Origin: Rhodospirillaceae bacterium UBA4479
Lineage (GTDB): Bacteria; Pseudomonadota; Alphaproteobacteria; Rhodospirillales; Casp-alpha2
Assembly (NCBI GenBank): GCA_002389175.1
Contig: DGNZ01000359.1
Location: 1-12,054 of the forward strand
DNA: 12,054 nucleotides
Direction: 5' to 3'
In this document: positions 7,251 through 12,054 of the stretch, piece by piece
Layout of the letters: each line of letters begins with the position of its first letter
Position numbering within the stretch: the first letter of the stretch is position 1
Notes under the pieces: generated by a model
The model's input: the letters and a program-made list of their open reading frames with translations, nothing else
Database searches by the model: none
Told to the model about the DNA's origin: nothing
Translations under genes and position numbers: made by a program

Positions 7251-8111
7251 TCACCCCCTAACAAAATGATAGTTAGTGGACAAGTTATCGGCATTTGCGG
7301 TCGTTCGATGTGTACCGTCGATGCGAAAACCCGCCGCTTTCATTAATGCAACAGCAGCAGATGTTTCCGAATCACGGCTCTCTTCAAGTTCGACCACAAC
7401 TGAACGCAGCGTCGGGTTAGACAGCGTCTTAGAAGCGCCTTTCAAAATATTAAGCTCAATACCATCAACATCTATCTTCAGGTAATTCGGGCAAGGAACG
7501 TCGAAAATCTCGATGAAGTGATCAATCGTCATCCCAAGCGTGCTGATTCTTTCGGCAGCCTGAAACGCCTGGCCCTTCTGATCGATTGCTGACCCAAATG
7601 CATTGCCCGATGCACCAGCCCCTTGCCAATTTCGATTGACGTAGAAGCCATCAACACAGGTCTTTTCTGCAAAGGCAACACAGAAGGTACTAACGTACTC
7701 TGTCAGTTTGTTGAGAGAAATATTCGCAATCAAATTATCAAAGTTGGGCGGATACGGCTCAAATGCATACACACGGGCGCCGCGGGTTTTTGCCGCCAAA
7801 AGAGAATAGATACCAACATTTGCCCCAATGTCCCAAAAGACAGCATCTTTCTCAAAACCCTTCACCCATGCCGTGGTAGCGGGTTCCTTGCTAAGCATGT
7901 TGCGTGCGCGCCCCGCTGTCAGTAGCGAAAAAGCCTTGAAATAAATGTGGTCGCCGCTACCAACCTCAATTCTAATAACCGGAAATAGCTTATTGGCAAT
8001 CCAATATCGCAGCAAAAACACCTTACTCCATTGTTTCGCTGTCTGATGTTCAGCAATGGAAAAACACTGAGCAATAAGCATTCCAAATGTTTTGTCTTTG
8101 TAAATACGCAT
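7251..8111 (-). CDS. FkbM family SAM-dependent methyltransferase
   Basis: A 286-residue methyltransferase of the FkbM family, members of which often O-methylate sugars in surface glycans. Seen: SAM-binding motif I FWDIGANVGIYSLLAA starting near residue 92, with Asp94 opening DIGANVG; motif II AFEPYPPNFDNL with Glu118, expected to bind the SAM ribose; and the family signature LKIDVDGIELNILKGA at 211-226. The N-terminal 85 residues, including a hydrophobic stretch around residues 31-47, come before the catalytic fold and are not a clear signal peptide or transmembrane anchor. The gene begins 5 bases after the fusion gene's TAG, and its TGA lies within the start region of the following gene. The likely role is methylation of a hydroxyl on the cluster's glycan; the exact position is unknown. 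Confidence 0.88.
   Translation of the reverse strand: MRIYKDKTFGMLIAQCFSIAEHQTAKQWSKVFLLRYWIANKLFPVIRIEVGSGDHIYFKAFSLLTAGRARNMLSKEPATTAWVKGFEKDAVFWDIGANVGIYSLLAAKTRGARVYAFEPYPPNFDNLIANISLNKLTEYVSTFCVAFAEKTCVDGFYVNRNWQGAGASGNAFGSAIDQKGQAFQAAERISTLGMTIDHFIEIFDVPCPNYLKIDVDGIELNILKGASKTLSNPTLRSVVVELEESRDSETSAAVALMKAAGFRIDGTHRTTANADNLSTNYHFVRG
7255..7259 (-). promoter_or_regulatory. Ribosome-binding site deciding the start of the GT-B-like gene
   Basis: AGGGG on the minus strand, six bases before the GTG at 7248 and inside the end of the FkbM gene. The alternative GTG at 7254 abuts it with no spacing, so 7248 is preferred. Confidence 0.6.
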
Positions 8112-8116
8112 CTTCG

Positions 8117-10069
8117 CTACGCCGCCTTGTCAATTTTCTGAGCATCCAAATCATCCGGATACACATCAATGATGACTTTCAACACATCGGGTTTTTTGCT
8201 GTCGTTCCAGGCTTCGGAAAATTCATTCAGCGAGCGGCGATGAATTGTGTGCGCAGATAGATCAAGCTTCGGTAAAATCTCAATCGCTGCTTCGAAGTCT
8301 TTTTTAGTGCTGCCCACCGTGCCAATCACCGCTTTGTCATAGGCAGCGATGGTTTCGAAACTAAACGTCTTTTCACCGTACGGCAGACCGATCAATAAAA
8401 TTGTCGCACCGGCCGCTGAGTTTCGTAGGACTGTATCCAGCGCGTCGCGGTTGCCAGTGACTTCCACAACTACATCAAATTGATCGAGAGTCTCCAAATC
8501 CATTGAGCTCTCAATGCCAGTATTTTTCAAAAACTCTAGGCGTTCGGGACTGCGATCAAACGCTGTTACTTGAAAGCCTTTGACCTGTAGGACTTTGGCT
8601 ACAATGTTGCCAAGCGGCCCAGCACCCACGACAGCAGCACGTCGCTTGGCAGTATAACGTGATACCATGGGCGTCATTCGGCGCAGACCTTTTAGCGTCA
8701 CAGCTATAGGTTCGACCAATGCAGCCTTTCGTAAATCAACGCCATTGGGTAAGCGATGCACAAAGGGCGCAGGCACCACGACGTAACGTGCATAGGCGCC
8801 GTTCCGCCCCATCACACCAAGTTCGGTTCGATCCGCGCAGCCGATAAAGTTTCCATTTTTACACGGCGCGCAAGCACCACAACTTTGAATGCATTCAGCA
8901 ACGACGGGATCACCCTCGGCAAATCCTTCGACGTTTTGGCCAACCGCTGCCACACGTCCGCTGAACTCATGACCGGGAACAATCGGGTACGATGCCATTC
9001 CCGATTTATAATATCCCAGGTTTCCTGCGAATAACTCGAGGTCCGTCGCGCACACAGCGACATGCGCCACGCGTATCAGAATGTCACCCGGTTTCACCTC
9101 TGGAAAATCGATCGGGCTAAGGGCCGCCTTTCCTGGGCCGCTGATCACCACGCCCTCGGCACCGCGGTCAAATAAGTATTCCTCGGCTTCGGCACGGGTT
9201 TCCATCGGATGTGGTTCAAGCAGTCCCTGCACCGTCCCCATCAGTTTATGAGACCTAAACAAAGAAATCTCATAAAGCCGTTGTGACAAGTTCAACCGTT
9301 CCGACACCGGATTGTTTGTCGGGTTAAACGCCCGCGCAAAATCCCAGGCCGTCCAGGCTATCTCGCGGAGGATCTCGCCGGGTATATTACGGCGCCCCTT
9401 GATGCCGATTCGGCGCGCGGCGACAGCTTCGCGGAAATAGCGGCGATGCACTTGCGGCCATGTCTCTTCGTGAATGTGATAGATGCCAGCATTGGCCTGA
9501 TACTGAACCTGGTATCCGCGTTCCATCCAATACTTTGCGAAGTCTATGTCCTCCAAGCCGGTGAGCTTTTCATCGAATGGGTACTTTTCCCAAAGCTCTC
9601 GTTTCACTGCCGAGTTCGCATTGTTGGCAAAGAACTTGGGCGGGCGCATTGCCAGTGAGTCGGGTCCAAAGATACGCAAGAAATCTTCGGCCTCGCCAAA
9701 TTTGGATTCCGGCACACCCAGTTGACGCCCATATGACATGGCCACGTTTTCATCACGGAGAGGCGCAATCAGGTTTTCCAGCCAATCCTGATCAACCGGT
9801 TCTGTGTGCGCGGACACCATAACGATGAACTTACCTTTCGCCGCACGGATGCCAACATTCAGTGAGTAGCCAAAGGTGAAATCCTGTTTGCCGATACGGT
9901 GCAGTTCCGCATGCCGCTCTTCGGCAATGTCACGCGACCGATCCAGCGAACCTGAGTCGACAACGATGTTTTCAAAATCACGATAGTTCTGCTGTTCAAG
10001 CGCATCGAACAATCGTGGGAGATGCTTCTCCTCGTTATAGGTCCGAATGATGATGGAGGTTTCAACCAT
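8117..10069 (-). CDS. Fusion protein: GT2 glycosyltransferase + zinc-type MDR dehydrogenase
   Basis: One uninterrupted 650-residue frame holds two enzymes. Residues 1-280 are a GT2 (GT-A fold) glycosyltransferase: SIIIRTYNEEKHL at the start, a VVDSGSLDRS segment, SAH at 86-88 where most GT2 enzymes have D-x-D, and the acceptor-side GLEDIDF at 171-177. Residues from about 305 onward are a medium-chain alcohol/threonine-dehydrogenase-like unit: catalytic-zinc residues Cys340, His367 and Glu368 (PGHEFSG), a structural-zinc set Cys397/400/403/411, Glu453 in VEP, Rossmann GAGPLG at 482-487, and Asp505, which favours NAD. All expected zinc ligands are present, so the dehydrogenase half looks active. 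Presumably it oxidises or reduces a sugar, sugar acid or polyol that the transferase half uses, but this is inference. The start ATG overlaps the previous stop (TAATG), and the FkbM gene follows after 5 bases. No strong ribosome-binding site is seen, so reinitiation after the upstream gene is likely. Confidence 0.9.
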   Translation of the reverse strand: MVETSIIIRTYNEEKHLPRLFDALEQQNYRDFENIVVDSGSLDRSRDIAEERHAELHRIGKQDFTFGYSLNVGIRAAKGKFIVMVSAHTEPVDQDWLENLIAPLRDENVAMSYGRQLGVPESKFGEAEDFLRIFGPDSLAMRPPKFFANNANSAVKRELWEKYPFDEKLTGLEDIDFAKYWMERGYQVQYQANAGIYHIHEETWPQVHRRYFREAVAARRIGIKGRRNIPGEILREIAWTAWDFARAFNPTNNPVSERLNLSQRLYEISLFRSHKLMGTVQGLLEPHPMETRAEAEEYLFDRGAEGVVISGPGKAALSPIDFPEVKPGDILIRVAHVAVCATDLELFAGNLGYYKSGMASYPIVPGHEFSGRVAAVGQNVEGFAEGDPVVAECIQSCGACAPCKNGNFIGCADRTELGVMGRNGAYARYVVVPAPFVHRLPNGVDLRKAALVEPIAVTLKGLRRMTPMVSRYTAKRRAAVVGAGPLGNIVAKVLQVKGFQVTAFDRSPERLEFLKNTGIESSMDLETLDQFDVVVEVTGNRDALDTVLRNSAAGATILLIGLPYGEKTFSFETIAAYDKAVIGTVGSTKKDFEAAIEILPKLDLSAHTIHRRSLNEFSEAWNDSKKPDVLKVIIDVYPDDLDAQKIDKAA

Positions 10070-11022
10070 TAAGCTGTCGGTCCATCCGGATTCAGCACAC
10101 CGAACATGGCATCAAGGGTAAGCTGATGCACATTTCGCCACGCCTTGGGGCTGGAGTTTGAATTATGCGGTGCCATGAACACATTATGCATTTGCTTCAA
10201 CGGGCTGTCCGCAGGCAGAGGTTCATGCTCAAAGACATCAAGCCCGGCACCCGCTATTTCACCGTTCTCAAGTGCCCAGATCAACGCCTGTTCATCAACA
10301 ACAGGGCCACGCGCACAATTAATAAAGAACGCTGTCGACTTCATTCTTTTGAACGCATCCCTGTTCATCAGATGATGCGACGTCTCGTTCAGGTCACATT
10401 GCAAACAGACGAAATCGGAATCGGTCAATAAAGTCTCAAACGAGACCATCTCAACGCCCAGCGTTTTGATATGCCCAGGTTGTAGCTCTGCGATATCGGT
10501 GCCAAGCAATCGCGCATCGAACGGTCTGGCCTTGCGCAGGACGGCGCTGCCCGTTGCCCCGACGCCGATCACGCCGATGGTCGATTCATTAAGTGCGCGT
10601 CCAGGAATTTTTTCCCACACGCCATCTTTCATATGCCGATCCATGGCCGTTAGATTGCGGGAAAAATTAAGCACATACCCAAGCACTGTATCGCTCACAG
10701 GCTCGGTGAACGCATCCACTGTTCGTGTAATGGTAATGCCGTGGTCCGCCGCTGCAGCCTGGTCATATGAATCAATGCCCGTGCCCCACTTCGACAACAC
10801 CTTGAGGTTTTTCGCCGCCTCGAACACACGTCGTGTAAAACGGTCATCACCCGCAATAATCGCGTGATAATCACCAACGATCTCTAGCAGCGCATCCTCC
10901 TCCAATCTCTCCTCGACGTTTGCTTTGACATATTCAGCATCGTTGCACTTAAACACGTCTGCATACTCGTCAATGATGGGAAGCATATAAGGTGCCGTTA
11001 TGAGGACACGCCATTTGGCCAT
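10069..11022 (-). CDS. D-2-hydroxyacid dehydrogenase (phosphoglycerate dehydrogenase-like)
   Basis: A 317-residue NAD-dependent D-isomer-specific 2-hydroxyacid dehydrogenase of the short form, lacking the C-terminal ACT domain of full SerA enzymes. Seen: a Rossmann GVGATG at 153-158 followed by Asp176, which favours NAD over NADP; the catalytic arginine in NCARGPVVDE (Arg238); the catalytic glutamate in DVFEHEPLP (Glu267); and the catalytic histidine in APHNSNSS (His286). The usual PHIGGST is changed to PHNSNSS. The substrate-side loop KWGTGIDSYD (78-87) is typical of phosphoglycerate-dehydrogenase-like members. The gene lies 9 bases after kdsB, and its TAA stop overlaps the ATG of the next gene by one base. 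In this setting it probably acts on a hydroxy or keto acid intermediate of the sugar pathway rather than in serine synthesis, but the substrate cannot be read from sequence. Confidence 0.88.
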   Translation of the reverse strand: MAKWRVLITAPYMLPIIDEYADVFKCNDAEYVKANVEERLEEDALLEIVGDYHAIIAGDDRFTRRVFEAAKNLKVLSKWGTGIDSYDQAAAADHGITITRTVDAFTEPVSDTVLGYVLNFSRNLTAMDRHMKDGVWEKIPGRALNESTIGVIGVGATGSAVLRKARPFDARLLGTDIAELQPGHIKTLGVEMVSFETLLTDSDFVCLQCDLNETSHHLMNRDAFKRMKSTAFFINCARGPVVDEQALIWALENGEIAGAGLDVFEHEPLPADSPLKQMHNVFMAPHNSNSSPKAWRNVHQLTLDAMFGVLNPDGPTA

Positions 11023-11031
11023 ATCTAATTC

Positions 11032-11793
11032 TCAGTCTTGGGTCATGTAGGTTGCGGTAAGCGGATCATTTCGAAGCAATTCTTCGATGCGTGCGACATC
11101 TTCTGGTCTGTCGATGGCATAGCTGTCGAAATCGGTCTCCACCATTCGAACTGGAATGCCGTGCTCAATAAAGCGCATCATGTCTACGGACTCAGAAATT
11201 TCTGCGGTTGTCGGTTCTAGTGCTTGGAACTGGGCAAGCGACTCCTTGGTAAATGGAATAATGCAAACTTGTTTGAATGCTTCGATTTCTTCAAAGGGCG
11301 CATTTGCCAGCGTCGGGATCGGTTCACGTGACATGTACATGGCGTTCCCCGCCTGATCGATCACGACCTTAATGCAGTCGCGGTTTTGAAATTCTGATTT
11401 ATCGGTAATTCGTTTGGTTAGGTTTACACACAGAACAGACGGATCATCAATGAACGGCTGGACTGCGGCATCAATCATCCCAGGCTGAGTCATCGGCTCG
11501 TCTCCTTGGATCATGACGATGACGTCTGCTTCCATGCCTTCGGCTGCTTCGGCGATGCGATCACTGGCGCGCACATGCACATCGGATGTCATGATCGCCT
11601 TGCCACCAAATCCCTCGACCACGGATTTGATTTCTTCGTCACAGGTCGCCACGTACAAAGAAGACAGTCCTTCTGCCATCGCGCAACGTTTGTAGACATG
11701 TTCCAACATTGGCAAACCGAGTACGGGTGTAATAGGTTTTCCGGGAAACCGCGACGATCCCATCCGGGCAGGAATCATACCAACTACATTCAT
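11032..11793 (-). CDS. kdsB: KdsB-like CMP-3-deoxy-ulosonate cytidylyltransferase
   Basis: This enzyme would transfer CMP from CTP to a 3-deoxy-2-ulosonic acid (Kdo, Kdo8N or a relative), giving the cytoplasmic donor used by glycosyltransferases. The protein has 253 residues, normal for KdsB. Seen: the CTP-binding loop PARMGSSRFPGKP at residues 8-20, ASDRI at 76-80 in place of the usual TDR region, QGDEP at 96-100 with the metal-binding Asp98, SREPIP at 155-160, and a C-terminal D-x-YAIDRPED segment holding a second likely metal ligand, Asp228. The sugar-binding half departs from housekeeping KdsB: the usual IYAYRREFL and LEQLR-type segments are replaced by VCIIPFTKESL and ESVDMMRFIEHG. This resembles the KdsB-like subfamily found with NeuB genes, so the substrate may not be plain Kdo. 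The gene starts one base after the cyclase stop, with a purine-rich GAGAAAGAGAG ribosome-binding region upstream. Family assignment is firm; substrate is inference. Confidence 0.9.
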   Translation of the reverse strand: MNVVGMIPARMGSSRFPGKPITPVLGLPMLEHVYKRCAMAEGLSSLYVATCDEEIKSVVEGFGGKAIMTSDVHVRASDRIAEAAEGMEADVIVMIQGDEPMTQPGMIDAAVQPFIDDPSVLCVNLTKRITDKSEFQNRDCIKVVIDQAGNAMYMSREPIPTLANAPFEEIEAFKQVCIIPFTKESLAQFQALEPTTAEISESVDMMRFIEHGIPVRMVETDFDSYAIDRPEDVARIEELLRNDPLTATYMTQD

Positions 11794-11794
11794 C

Positions 11795-12054
11795 TTAAGC
11801 GCTCTCTTTCTCGTCTATCAGAATGGCTCGCGCCGGTGCACCATCACGGCCCACCAGCTTCACGGGCAAACATACAAGCTGATATTTCCCCGCATTTACA
11901 TGCCTTAAATCCAGACCCTCTACCACTGCGACTCCTGCCCCCAAAATCGTCTTGTGGGTTGCAAAATCGGTAGTGTGATAGGTTTCGATGGACAAGTAAT
12001 CGATACCAACAAAAACCACACCGCGATTCACCAACCAGGATGCACCGTCTGGCG
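11795..12054 (-). CDS. Cyclase family protein (kynurenine formamidase-like hydrolase), C-terminal part
   Basis: The visible 86 residues are the C-terminal end of a cyclase/kynurenine-formamidase family (PF04199) protein; the frame stays open to the window edge, so the start lies outside. Seen: a VGIDYLSIE segment, then the H-K-x-L-L-type stretch (THKTILGAG), a VVEGLDL segment, and the closing CLPVKL-G-x-DGAPARA motif that is typical of this family's C-terminus. The family folds around a metal site whose main ligands (an HxGTHxDxPxH-type motif) would lie upstream and cannot be checked here. Members hydrolyse amides or lactones, such as N-formylkynurenine, but many are of unknown substrate. The stop codon is one base before the start of the CMP-ulosonate synthetase gene, so the two are almost certainly co-transcribed. 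A TTG at 12034 could be read as a start, but family-like sequence continues upstream of it. Function in this cluster is unknown. Confidence 0.82.
   Translation of the reverse strand, partial: PDGASWLVNRGVVFVGIDYLSIETYHTTDFATHKTILGAGVAVVEGLDLRHVNAGKYQLVCLPVKLVGRDGAPARAILIDEKESA

Noticed and set aside
11506..11973. A 155-codon plus-strand frame
   Set aside because: It is antisense to the KdsB-like and cyclase genes; its His/Cys-rich translation shows no family.

Overview
The window is one long, tightly packed, single-direction gene block. All twelve supported genes lie on the minus strand, so transcription runs from high to low coordinates. It is a surface-glycan (O-antigen, capsule or glycosylation) locus centred on a 3-deoxy-ulosonic acid sugar. 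Nothing convincing is encoded on the plus strand, and I see no RNA genes, insertion sequences, CRISPR arrays or long repeats. The gene families, Shine-Dalgarno-led starts and roughly balanced base composition (judged by eye) fit a Gram-negative bacterium. A marine or aquatic alphaproteobacterium is my guess, held with low confidence because no taxonomic marker gene is present.

Layout in transcription order: (1) the 3' end of a cyclase-family (kynurenine-formamidase-like) hydrolase, entering from beyond the window; (2) a KdsB-like CMP-ulosonate synthetase; (3) a D-2-hydroxyacid (phosphoglycerate-type) dehydrogenase; (4) an unusual 650-residue fusion of a family 2 glycosyltransferase and a zinc-type MDR dehydrogenase; (5) an FkbM methyltransferase; (6) a GT-B-like surface carbohydrate protein; (7) a class I SAM methyltransferase; (8) a short GT2 glycosyltransferase; (9) a KdnA-like aminotransferase; (10) a KdnB-like iron-type alcohol dehydrogenase; (11) a NeuB-family PEP-condensing synthase with a SAF domain; (12) a HisF paralogue of the sugar-cluster type; and (13) the 5' part of its HisH glutaminase partner, running off the low end. 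Genes 1 and 13 are cut by the window edges; counting both gives thirteen reading frames.

Most junctions are 1-4 bp overlaps (ATGA, GTGA, TAATG) or gaps under 35 bp, which argues for one polycistronic, translationally coupled operon. The only larger gap is about 130 bp, between neuB and hisF.

Inferred logic: the NeuB-type enzyme condenses PEP with an aldose to make a 2-keto-3-deoxy acid. KdnB and KdnA are known in Shewanella for oxidising and then aminating C8 of Kdo to give Kdo8N; here they would install a terminal amine. The KdsB-like enzyme would then activate the product with CMP. HisF/HisH paralogues in such clusters supply ammonia for amide or amidine formation on a sugar. The two glycosyltransferases and the GT-B-like protein would assemble the glycan, and the two methyltransferases would decorate it. 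A NeuB-type synthase, the Kdo8N module and HisF/HisH together do not match any pathway I know in full, and the product may be an undescribed amino or amidino ulosonic acid.
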